This document shows, in pieces, positions 22,677 through 33,438 of a DNA stretch of 64,000 bases. Source of the DNA: Monocercomonoides exilis (taxonomy: Eukaryota; Preaxostyla; Oxymonadida; Polymastigidae); contig LSRY02000007.1 of the NCBI GenBank assembly GCA_001643675.2, positions 1,628,001-1,692,000 on the forward strand, read 5' to 3'. The notes under the pieces are model-generated. The model saw only the letters and a list, made by a program, of their open reading frames with translations. It did no database searches and was not told the origin of the DNA. Numbering within the stretch: position 1 is the first letter of the stretch; the number at the start of each line of letters is the position of its first letter. The translations under genes were made by a program, and so were the position numbers.

Positions 22677-22884
22677 GACCGACATTTTTTTTCATGGCTC
22701 GACAAGTCGACCGACAAGACAGTTTGCTTGCACTATATTTTTTGATAAGCGAAAAAACAACAAATCAAGATTAAGTTTTTCCATTTTAATTCAATTAATT
22801 TTCATTTTTTAATATATTTTATTTTCAAAGATTCCAACTTACAAATATTTAAATAATTGATATTTAAAAATTTCTATGGGAAAT

Positions 22885-22975
22885 CGACAGATCTTTTTCA
22901 AGATCAGTCAATCGACACAGATCAGCCGTTCGAAAGATCAGTCAGTCGAAAAGATCTATCTGTCGAATAGATATT
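22885..22975. repeat. Subterminal short repeats (TCGACAGATC / GATCAGTC type)
   Basis: Several near-repeats of AATCGACAGATC, AGATCAGTCAATCGA, AGATCAGTCAGTCGA and AGATCTATCTGTCGA cluster about 220 bp inside the left end. Such clusters often serve as transposase binding sites. Confidence 0.5.
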
Positions 22976-23782
22976 CTTTTCTGAGAACTTTTCTTTTTAT
23001 TCAGAAATTGACTTTCATAACAATTTTGTTAAAAATATAATTTATTGCAAGAAAAAATTAAAGTTTTTTAAAGAAATTGAGTGTTTATCTGTTTGATATA
23101 ATTTATTTGCAGTCCAAAGCCACACTTTTGCAAAGTACTTCATCAGCCTTCATATTTTATCGTTATCAACGTTATTATTAATCAAAGTTTTTTTGAGAGC
23201 ATTCCATAATAATAACAAATTTTAAGTTATGAAAACAAACTCAGATTTGTGGAAATAGCAAGTTAGCACATGAAAAAGGTTTGACAAAAATCATTGTTCT
23301 AATTATTGTATTCGATAAATAAAGATAGATATTTGACAGAATCGTTATTTCCACTAATGAAGATTTTTCATTATTAGTGAAGATTTGCACATAATAATTC
23401 AAATTACACAACGGAAAGGATCACATTCAAATGGAAATGGAAATAAGCTGTGAAAATTTGGAGATATTTGGAATTCAACTTTGAGACTGGAAATTAGAAA
23501 AAGAAATAACAAACTATTTTGAAGAAGAAAGCTGAATTAACATTGAAAACAAATGGTAAAAATGAAGAATAACAATTTGTTAGGTAATTATTTGTTTTTT
23601 TATGCTCTTTTAACTGTTCATTTATTTTCTCTGCTTCCACCTCTTTCAATCTCTTTAACTTCGCCTTTTTACAACATCTCCTCTTTCCCTCTTTCCAATC
23701 CAACTTCTTCTCCTTCATCTTCTCTTTCCTCTTCTTCTCTTCCTTCTTCTTCTCCTTCTATCCATTTTCCTTCTCCTTTTTC

Positions 23783-26247
23783 TCTCTCCTTAATCACCTC
23801 AAGCACATCCTAGAAAGTCACTTTATTCAGCCCAAATTCTTGTCTTTATGGCAGCAGTTACAACATTAAGTGCTTCATCATATTCAAAACTAACTCCGAA
23901 ACATGCAATTGCTTCATCAACAGCAGCAACAGCAACAGCAGAAATTCCAGCTGAAGCTTTAACCTCCTCCTGAAACTTCCTTGTCAAGCAATATTTCTCC
24001 TGCGATGAGCCTGCAATCTCATCCTTCTGTTATTTCTTTCAATCAGATGCTTTCTCCATCAATGTCATCTGCTTCACATTCACAATATGAACAACAAATA
24101 ATGCACAAACATATTTTCATTCCATTGTCGACTCGCAGAAAGACTTTGCCACAAAGCGAAGAAAATTTACAAAGAACAGAACAAAATTCTTTTATTTTTT
24201 ATTCTCAGACGCATCTACAGTTAAACAATAGACAATAGCATCAACAGCAACTGACAGCAAATAAGATGCAACACGACAAAATATGCTCGTTTTTCCTCAG
24301 ACGACTTCTCCTCAAAACAGCAGCATATCTACATCACAAGCTTTTTCTGCTTCTTCATCTTCGCCTTTTCCAGCTTCATCGTCCGTCAATGCTATTTCAA
24401 ATGTTGTTTCATTTTTTTCTTTTTATGATGTACTCATCTCTTTGCAAACGTCTTCGATTTCACCTTCAGCTGCACCAGTTAACGTAGATTCGACGCATCT
24501 TTGGATACCGGACACGATTGGCATAGGGCGGAAAGTTGTGTCGAAGCGGCTGCGGGACCTGTAGCAGTGGGCGATCCAGAATGTGCTCGAAAGAATGAGG
24601 AGGAAGCGGGAGAGCTGGAACTGGCAGCACATCAACCAAAAGCGAAGGAGCGACATGTTGCGATATTTGAAAAAGAAGGCGCGGTATTTGCGGTTGATGG
24701 AGCAGGAGGCATCAGACAAGGAAATGAGAGACAGAGTGAAAAAATCCTTTGCAGAGATCAGAGGTGTCTTGATGAGCAAGCACTTCAGAAGGAACAAGAG
24801 GACTTAAGAGAGAATGAGGAATAATTTTCCGGAGGAAGGTGCAAAAGATAATGCTTTGTTTTCGAGACTGATTGAAGAAGACGACAATAAGAAGAAAAAA
24901 GGAAAACAGAAGCGAAAGAAGCACAATCAGATGACTCGAAAGATGCTCTTGACGAAAAAAATCGACAGATTGTTGCAGCCCGTGGCATGGAGAGTGAACG
25001 AAGGAGTTCGGATGGGAGAGAGAGAAAGGGAGATTCAGATGAGGCGAGATAAAGAACAATAGAAGTGGAGAGATAAAGCAATGGAAGCGAAGCGGAAGCA
25101 GCTGAAGATTAAAGAGCGATGGCAACAGAGATGATTGGAGCTGGAAAATGAAGAGAAAGGAAACATTACTGTTGGGAAGATTCTGAGAGACGAGCCAAAG
25201 AGAATGGAAGATCAAGAATGGCCAAAGCGGAAGGAGGAGAAAAAGATACTCTATGAAAATCGAAAACAGGAAGAAGCCGAGTTGAACCGAATCCAATCAA
25301 AACAGAAAGCGGGAAAATCACAAAAATTGGAAGACGAGAAATTTGCGGGAATTTGCGATAAGCTGAAGAAAGAGTTGAATGCGGCTGCTGAATGAGAAGC
25401 AGCTGGATGCTCTGAAAACGATAGAAGATTTTGAGGTGGTGTTCGAGTTTGTTGATGTTCAATCCTTTTAGGTGCTTGTGGACGCGCAGAAGATACGGAA
25501 GGCGAAATGCAGAGGGAAAAGGAGAGAGAAGGAGATAGAAAATGAGAGAGAAGGAGATAGAAAATGAGAGAGAGAGGGAAAGAAAGAGAAAAAGAAAGAG
25601 AAAGAGAACCAACATTAAAAAAGGAGGAAGAAAAAGATCGTTCAGAAAGTGCAAATGATTCATCTTCTAAGAATGAATCTTCTGATGCTCCATCTGTGCT
25701 TCTATCTCCTTCTGCTTCTCAGTCAACACTTAATCGAATAGCAGCTCCTTCTGCAACACGTGATGTTCCTATTCTTGATCCCATCACAGACAACACTCAA
25801 CAAACAGCAAATGCACAAGGCAACCAGCCAATGAGATCGATTTCCCCATCGCCTGCAACTGCGCCTCATCGCTCTACATCGATTCCTCCTTCGTTTTTTC
25901 CTCCTCAATTTCCTGTGTCTATTTCTCCATCTTCTCAGGTTTCTCTTGCATCAAATTCTGCTATTTTTGCACAAAACTGTATGCAATTGTCATTCCCGTC
26001 TTCATCACTCACGCCATTTGCTTCTCTTTCTCCTTTTTCTTCTTCTTCAATTGCTCCTCAAATATTCGACAAAGCTCTCTCTGGAGCAACATCTTCGATA
26101 AGTCCATCTTCATCATCATCATCATCAAATCATCATTTGCCTCAACAACGGCAACAACAGCACCTTCAACAAACAGCTGTGTTCCAGTCCCTTCCTTCTG
26201 ATTTTCAGCCTGATCTTTCTGCTGAAAAATCTTCTGAGTTTGATTGA
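23783..26247 (+). CDS. Gln/Ser-rich protein with basic coiled-coil middle; broken or multi-exon; element cargo
   Basis: Read with TAR=Gln, one frame runs from ~23783 past 24238 through poly-Gln (TAA at 23867, 23891, 23960; TAG at 24236). A second frame runs from ~24283 to 25131 through TAG 24562, TAA 24805 and TAG 25060. It encodes VVSKRLRDL, RKRESWNWQHINQKRRSDM, YLKKKARYLRLMEQEASDKE and long charged helices. A TGA at 25132 is followed by more helix (25135-25395), then a frame change. A Ser/Pro/Gln-rich tail (25564-26247) ends with TGA. The order of low-complexity Gln, basic helix with aromatic anchors, then Ser-rich tail loosely recalls N-terminal parts of SNF2/INO80-type regulators, but no ATPase is present and I do not claim homology. 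Frame changes may be introns or damage. Confidence 0.4.
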
Positions 26248-26957
26248 AGCCAGCTGACGGTAATAAATGCAGAAAGGTCAATCATGTTCATCTTTGAATG
26301 GCTCATCCCTTCTTTTTCTGTTGTTGCAAACGACAGCGCTGATAGAGTCTATGGGAAGGGGTGGATGAAGAATAGCAGGAAGATGCTCAGCGCTGGTTAC
26401 AACTCTTCTTTTTCTTCTTCTTTTTCTTCACATTAAAGAAAAACAATTTTTATCATAATTTGTTTCACCTCATCATAATTAAATTGCATTTGACAGACAC
26501 GAATTCAATTTTATTGAAGGCAACTGGCAACAGGCATCTGTCAATTGGAAGCGTCAATTATGGGTCATTAAAAGATGCACAAATAATGAAACAGACAGTT
26601 GAAAATGAAAACAAGCGGCATAACTTCAATTTTCGTTATTTAATATTTTTCTATAATCAAAACAGAAACAGAATATTTTCAAAAATCTAACTTCTGTTTT
26701 CGCAATTCAATTTTTTAATTTTTTTGTTTGATTGCAATATTTTCATTTTTTCTTTTCATCTTCCAAAGTGAAAAAAATAAATTTTGTTTTCAATAATTCT
26801 CTTTTTGGCTTTTTCCTTTCATGATTGAAGTTACAAATATTTTTTTTTCCATAACAATTATTAAACAATTTTTCGTTCATTCAAAAATATATTTTTATCA
26901 AATTTTCATTTCAGAAAGAAATTCAGATACAAGCTGAATATTTCAGAAAAATTTATT

Positions 26958-26960
<3 letters not shown>

Positions 26961-27014
<54 letters not shown>
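26961..27014 (+). repeat. Poly-A run (54 nt)
   Basis: Uninterrupted A homopolymer 55-60 bp inside the right end of the 22662-27083 element. Confidence 0.95.
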
Positions 27015-27017
<3 letters not shown>

Positions 27018-27083
27018 CCTCGACATTGGTTTTGCTTTTCGACCGACATGGATCGCTAAATTTTTCCTTGTCGCAAAGGCCTA

Positions 27084-29542
27084 GATTGAATATTGAATAG
27101 AAATATTTTTTGTGAATATTTTGAATTATTGAAAAGTATTCAATCCTTTTCGAAGCATAATTTTTAAAAAATAATTGGTTTAAACAACAATAATAAATAA
27201 ATAAATGAATAAATTAAAATAACTGACGGACACTGACTGACTTAATCTCACATTTTCCATTATGATACAGATGTTTAGAGTTAAGTATTTTTTTTTTTTT
27301 TTTATTTGCTTTTTGCTTTTTGCTTTTTTTTTAAATTTGATGTCTTTTCATAAATGATTTTTGGTAAACATACTGAACAAAAAATAATCTAAATATTATC
27401 ATCGCTCAATTTGAATAGTTGAAAGGGGGGAAAAAATATGAAGTTTCCATCATAGTGAGACAAAAGAAATTAGAAACATGTTGACAAACATTCATCTTTA
27501 TTAAAACACTGATCGATAACATATGGAAAAGTCTGTCGGAAAAAAGTGTGATTTTTTGAAAACCCAAAATTAAAATTTTTTGAATTTACAAATAATTCAA
27601 GAAATTCATCAAAAATCACCCGCATATGTTCCAATTCCATTTGTGCAACTATTTGCAGATGTCTGCCATTCCGCCTTCATTCACGTGCTCATCAAAAAAG
27701 AATAAAAGCAAACATCTTTTGAAAGGCCACTTATCTTTCCATTCATTCACTCTCATATTTCCAATCGCAAATAAAACCATTCATTTGATCCTCTGCCGCG
27801 CAGAAATAATTGTCTCGTAAAATATCACTCCAATTGCTGTTCTTCTGTTTTTGTGTCTGAGTGTCAACTGCTTTGGAACAACCTCTCTCTCCAAAGAGGC
27901 CTTTGCGTGTGCAAATCGCTTTGTTGAGAGAAACAGTTGGCTCACGTGACAATCTGATCTCATTCTTCTCTGATGCAAAAAATACTTCTGCTTTTCAGTC
28001 TTTCCCCAATTTAAAACAAAAAATCCCAATTTTTCCTTTTTCTTCTCCTTTCTCCCCTTCACTTCCTTTCTGTCAAATTGCATGTTCATTCATCTTCATC
28101 AATTATATCCTGCCTCTCTTCTTTCTCCTCTTTTTCCCTCTCCTCCCTGTGCTCCGCTTCCCTCTTTCCCCCTTTCTTTTGGGCAACTTTTCGCCTACAA
28201 CACAAATTCCTCTCCTTATTTCAGAGACCTTTCACTCTGCACTCAATTCTGCCACCCCGCAAGAAGGACAATGCTTGTCATGACAGCTTCCATCAGATGC
28301 TTCTGCCAAACGATTTTGGAAATGACAAAGAGGAACGATGAATCACACGAAAAGTCTGATGCATTCTGAATGCGAATCCTCAGAAAGCACATCTGCTCTG
28401 GTGAAGACACCGCTTCTGTCAAACATTCCGAACATCAGAAACGAGCAAATGACTTTTTGCCAAAAAGCTCATTTTTGGCATAAACCAGGTTAAAAGGCAT
28501 CCAAAGAAGATGGAAGAATTCGATGCTTCGCTTTTGAATGCAACACAAACAGGCAAAGTCACAAAATTTCTGGTTCTTTTGACAAGAATTTCAGTGCTTT
28601 TCTTCTGCCTCTCCCTTTCGTAGCAAAGCTGGACTCATTGAAAGATCTTCCTTTCAAAAAACTATTCAACCATCTGTTTTGTCTTTCAATAGTTTCCATT
28701 TGTAATTGTCTGTAACTTACAAGCTCATCCAGTTTTCTTGTCCTCCCAAATAGCTTGTCAGCACAAAATTAAATAAGTGGAAGACAATTTATCAGCTCTC
28801 AGGCACAGAATAGCATCTGAAGTTGAGAATCCATCTTGAGATCGTTTGTTGAGCCAGACGAAAATGCACACTCTTCAAACGCAGCAGGATGGTTATCATT
28901 TTTCAAAATCTTTTCAAACCCCAAATCTCCAATGATGGTCAGCATGACTGTTTCCAATATTTTTCTGCTCAAAATTTCACTCAACTTGCTTCATCAGTTG
29001 TCCAACAGATAATTGCATTCCTTTTCGATAAAATGCAGGTTTCCCGATGATCACTGAAACTAAATCCTACGCATCGCTTTCAAGGCGTGCTGTCTGTGAG
29101 TTGCATTTCACATGAAATGAGCAAGCTATCCAATCGAATCTTTCAGACACATTTCGTTCACATTTTTGGATGTTAATCATTCCAATTCTGCATTTGAAAA
29201 GGCTCAGCAGGTGTTTCCAAACATTTTTTGTAACATGCGACAGCAAATTTAATTTTTTGACAAAATTATTATTCAATTCCATTTTCGCAAACAGCAAATG
29301 CAAATAGCCCCAAGCTGTTCCTTTTGCAAAAAGATATATTCCCTTTCGTCTGTGCAACAACTCGCATTTTTGCATCTGTTCCACAGCCGCTAAACAGTTC
29401 GAACCTTTTCTGTTCGCGATAATCACAAAACAAGAATCATTCACATTTTAAAAAATTATAGGTTGATAACCCTTATTTATATATCCGAAATACAGAATAT
29501 TTTTTATTCTTGAATTCGCTTGTTTTGAGGCAATAGAAAAAG
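27084..29542. other. Spacer with scattered short frames, no supported gene
   Basis: Mostly AT-rich. Minus-strand frames at 29067-29444 (125 codons, with TAWGYLHLLFAKMEL and many Lys/Leu) and 28799-28984 might be remnants of a helical-repeat gene; they are too short and isolated to call. Plus-strand frames at 27861-28369 overlap in three frames and look like pyrimidine-rich low-complexity sequence. Confidence 0.5.
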
Positions 29543-31295
29543 ATGGAAAAGGAAGAAGTATTCAATGCTTATTTGCTAGATATTACAACGGGAGTTATAG
29601 TATTTTTTTGATTTGAACATTCCTTGAATTACACGAAAATAAATTTGTTTGCTTTTTTTATTTTTATTTTGCGATTGCACAGACGCATTCAAGGGAGCAA
29701 ATATTTCTGGGTGTGCCAGATCTTTGAGCAGACGAATGGACGATTAATTTATTTTGATAATTTATTTTTTGAAAATTTAAACTTTCCAGAAGATCTGTCG
29801 CAACTGACAAATTGCACTGATTCAGAGCAAAAAGCGAAAATTGAGGAAATTGTTGGAATAGTTATGAAGATGAGCACACTTGAACTGAGCTCCATTTTAA
29901 AGACAGAAAATTTCGATAAAATAAACAAAATGCTCGATGAAAAGAAACTGTCGTTGGAGAATGCTGTTGTGTTGCTGAAGTGCATAGGATATTGCAAAGA
30001 GGTGGCAAATATATGGAGTCATTGCTTTAATGAATCTCCATTGAACGAAAGATTTGAGGGGATAATAATTGAATAACAGAAAAAAGAAGAAAAGAAAGAA
30101 AAGCTTTTGATCGATCTTTGCGAATGTTATTTAATGTTGCATAATTGTATAGGAATCACGTCAAAAGAAATTGTTTTAATTAGCGTGCCTTACCTTCTGA
30201 AGGTTGCATTGAACAAGGAGAAAAGCGAAGAAACGCGAAAAGAGGTGGAAATGGCTTTGCTGGCTTTGAGAAACATAGACAAATTTACAGTGTGGAATTG
30301 TTTCTTCTTTGTTTATTTGTTGTCATTTTCTTATTTACTGTCAGTATTTGAAGGAAAAACTGTACTTGAGCGAGATTAAAGAAATTATCCAATATCATCA
30401 GGAACAACGGAATCTAACTCGCCTTGCCTATCAGTCTGCTTGGCAATTTTTGATGTACCGATTTCTCAGCGACGAACTCTTCAAAAGAGTCATTGAGAAT
30501 GAACTGCATTTTGGAAGAGAGGTAATAAGAGAATTGGAAGAGCTAAATGCACTTGTGGATTGGAAGAGAAAAGATAAAGAAGAAAAAACAAAGGAAGAGA
30601 TATTGATAAAGAGATGGCTGAAAGTGCTTTATAAATGCCGTTGCTATTTCTACATGATGCTGAAAGAAGAGTTTGTTAAGCTATTGGAATTGGTTACAAG
30701 GCTATACTGGGAAACAAAAGATTGCGATTATTCAATGCGAAAGTTGTGCATTACTCTTTTGAAATTTCTAACTGACGAAAATATAACATCAGATTCTGTT
30801 GTTTCGGAAAGCGGAGTTGTTGACATTGCCTTGGGGGAGCTGCAGGAGCCAACGTTGGACCATGGCATAATTGAGATCTGTCTCAGAATATTATCAATCC
30901 TTTCAGTGAGATTGAACAAATGGACAGATAAAGAATTAGCGAAGGCAGAATGGAAGAAGATCCAAATTGGAATGTTTGAAAAGATGGAAGAAGAAGGATA
31001 CGAAGATTATATAACGAGCTTTCACGAAACACTTTCTTTATTAAGCACGCGAATCTGGTTAAGAATATATGAAAAATCATTTGATTATTATATAAACATA
31101 TAAAAGGCATTTGCAAAACTGTCTTGGAATTGCCAAAAGAAGCAGCAGCAGCAGCAGAAGAAGAAGAAGATATTCAGTTCAGAAATAACATCCGCAGAAG
31201 GACTTTACATGAATGCTCAGCAAAACAACTCATTTTGCATCCATTTTGTCTTGTTTCTTTTCTTTTTCTCCTCTCCACTGTCACAACCTCGTTGA
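29543..31295 (+). CDS. Helical-repeat (armadillo-like?) host protein, three exons
   Basis: The ATG at 29543 starts MEKEEVFNAYLLDITTG. A proposed intron is 29600-29719. Exon 2 (29720-30289) reads through TAA at 30074-30076. A 55-nt intron follows (30290-30344), then exon 3. The core has EIIQYHQEQRNLTRLAYQSA, WQFLMYRF, NELHFGREVIRELEELNALV, WKRKDKEE and KMEEEGYEDYITSFHE. I associate the (N)LTRLAYQSAWQFL...NELHF...ELEEL...EEEGYED..TSFHE signature with a large oxymonad family of leucine-rich helical proteins of unknown function. The next in-frame TAA is at 31101; if it is Gln the frame runs through poly-Gln/Lys to TGA at 31293-31295. Otherwise it ends at 31103. It is predicted cytosolic and I see no signal peptide. 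The position of intron 1 is the least certain part. Confidence 0.65.
30290..30344 (+). other. Predicted 55-nt intron
   Basis: GTGTGG...TGTCAG joins FT to YLKEKLYLSEI across a frame change and restores the family core. The pyrimidine-rich interior would otherwise encode an implausible Phe/Leu/Ser run. Confidence 0.65.
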
Positions 31296-31472
31296 TGCTG
31301 ATCATCAACAAATTCTTCTTTCTCATCTGCCAATGAGGCTGCACTTCTCACTGCCAACCTGCAAAACTCATTGCATTCTGAAGAGACTTCCATTCCTTTT
31401 CACACTTCGCCCAACACCTCATCAATATTCGCACACTCATCTCTTTTGATTTCAACAATTGCATTCACATGA

Positions 31473-31473
31473 G

Positions 31474-31504
<31 letters not shown>

Positions 31505-32006
31505 CTCTTCTTCTTGTTCTTCTTCTTCTTCTCCTCCTCCTCCTCCTTCCTCGTCATCATCATCATCATCATCATCATCGTTGTCTTCTTCTTCTTCTTC
31601 GTCTTCGTCTTCTTCGTCTTCGTCTTCAAATTCTTCTTCTTCCTCCTCCTCCTCCTCTTCTTCTTCCTCCTCCTCATGTTTTGCCATGTTTTTGTTTTTG
31701 GTTGTATTTTCGATCTCATTTTTTCCCTTCTCTGGAAGATGGAGCAAGCGAAAATTGAGCGAATTCAATGAAAAAGCATTCTTTTTGAGCATTTTCCGAA
31801 AAGTTGCCATTTTTGGAAGCATCTTTTGGAATTCATTTGTGGCCTTTGCCAGAAGTGAGGAGACTGAAGCAAAGGAAGAAAAGGAATAAGCTTCATCTGT
31901 TTCTTGGAGAAGGCAAGAAAGAATGTCAATAATTCATTTGTCCAACAGAAAAGAGTTGAAGATTCCACTTTCAGAAATGCATCTCACACTGACTCTTCTT
32001 CATTGA
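31473..32006 (+). CDS. Poly-Ser reading frame with a hydrophobic segment (uncertain)
   Basis: From 31473 the plus strand encodes about 65 nearly uninterrupted serines using TCT, TCC, TCA and TCG, then CFAMFLFLVVFSISFFPF (a possible membrane span) and a mixed tail. TAA lies in frame at 31887 and TGA at 32004. No ATG precedes the Ser run in frame (TGA at 31470), so it would need an upstream exon, perhaps that of the preceding gene. The complementary strand reads as a long Glu/Asp run and is the main alternative. Confidence 0.3.
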
Positions 32007-33149
32007 ATTTCTGATTGGCAATTCATCCGCCTGATTTGAAGGAGCAATAGTTTTGTTGCGGAAAACAACAGAAATACTCCTAATTTAACAGCCATTTGAA
32101 TAAAAGAGCAGAAAGCAGATATTTGATGGTATTTGTATCTTCACAATCTTCTTCTTCAATCAAATCATCTCTCAAATAGCGTTTTTTTTTTCAAATTCTT
32201 CTGCAATTCATTCATCAATCGGCTCTGCTGCTGACTTCATATTCTCCATCTGCTTCACAGAGAATTCATCTTCTTCCACAAAATATTCCTCTGTTTTCAA
32301 TCACTTCTCAACACATCAGCCATCTCATATGAGAATCTCTATTTTATCGTTTTTTCTTCATTCCTTCATTCCTTCCAACTTCCATTAATATTATCATCAT
32401 CATCAAAGGAAGAACAAAAATTACAATCAGGAATTGTTGCTTCATCTTCGTTTGAAAAGAACAGTTTTGTGAACTTCCAACGCAAAAAACGAATTTGTGT
32501 TATTTGAGGAATGTTTTACTGTTGAAGAATAAAAAAGAGGCAAATGAAACCTTTTGGACAGAAAATGCAAGACAGTTCTGAGAATGTGATTTCTTCGTCT
32601 TCTTCATCACTTGTGAAGCCTTCTTTTCTCTTGCTCACTCAGAATGGGCTGTGGATATCAAGTACTTGATGACTATTTGAGGAGGCACATTGGAAGGAGA
32701 AAAAGAAGGAGAGAAAGAAGGAGAAAGAGCGATGGAAAGAGAAAGTGGGCATTTTTGGCTGAGAAGCTGCAACAGACAAGCCAATGGCTAAAAGAAAGCA
32801 TCATTTTCTTTTTAACCATATTCAACTCAAAATCATCTTTCCCTTTAAAGTGTTTTGATTTTTCTTTTGAAGTTCAATGAAATCAGATGGAATTTCGGAA
32901 AGCAAGGGAAGAAGCCGGAGGAACGCAAAACTGCTCAAAAGATCGGAAATAAGACTGAAACAGACGATAATTGAGCAGGCAAAAATTGATTTTGTTCATG
33001 AATCTTTTAAGGGGATAAGTCATTTGTGGAAGACTTTTCAAAAAGAAAAAAAAAAATAGAAATCAAAATATTTAGCTTATTTTTATAGCATTGCGATATT
33101 TCTTTTCCTGATGTTTGTGCCTTTTTGAAAATATCATGCAGGGCTATCA
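32007..33149. other. Spacer between poly-Ser frame and surface block 2
   Basis: Holds two short plus-strand basic frames: 32644-32880, starting MGCGYQVLDDYLRRHIG, and 32877-33119, starting at an ATG with TAG in frame at 33057 and ending TGA. They overlap by the ATGA arrangement. No homology was recognised; both may be chance. Confidence 0.4.
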
Positions 33150-33438
33150 TTTAGAATATTCAATTTAATTTTTTTATTTTTTCTAGATTTTCAAAACTTA
33201 CTAAATTTCATTCATTTATTTTTGAGATTACTAAAAAAACAAAAAATCCCAGTAAAAGATAAAATATAAAAGAAAAAGCTGAAAGAACAAATTGCAATCA
33301 TAATAATCACTTTCTATTTTATATTCCTTTATCAAAATAGATAATTGCAATGATTTTTGAAATAAGATAAAAACTGAGGATAATCTAATAAAGGGTGCAG
33401 GAATTTTTCATTTTGAGTTTTTGTTTGCATCCACATCC
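33150..33438 (+). promoter_or_regulatory. Conserved 5' flank / probable promoter of surface gene 2
   Basis: Counterpart of 870-1156. The same blocks are kept: CAATCATAATAATCACTTTC, CTGAGGATAATCTAATAAAG, and the final TTTTGAGTTTTTGTTTGCAT before the ATG. Confidence 0.5.

Larger units (their letters stand above)
22662..27083. mobile_element. 4.4-kb TIR element (hAT-like?) carrying a coiled-coil gene
   Basis: The ends are perfect 15-bp inverted repeats, TAGGCCTTTGCGACA. Flanking octamers GTTTCAAT (22654-22661) and GATTGAAT (27084-27091) agree at 6 of 8 positions, as expected for an aged hAT duplication. A TA duplication of the mariner type is an alternative. Inside the ends lie Cys-Gly-free DNA motifs rich in TCGAC/GTCGA, and a long poly-A run precedes the right end. 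No transposase was recognised, so the element is probably non-autonomous with host-like cargo. It sits exactly at the outer end of the preceding long-TIR element. Confidence 0.65.

Noticed and set aside
24583-25062. INO80/SNF2-type HSA or DBINO domain in the coiled-coil gene
   Set aside because: Only general basic-helix texture is shared; key residues do not line up and no ATPase domain follows.
31400-31822. Long Glu/Asp protein on the minus strand
   Set aside because: Mirror of the Ser-codon tract; the uniform Ser reading with mixed third bases is preferred, though not proven.
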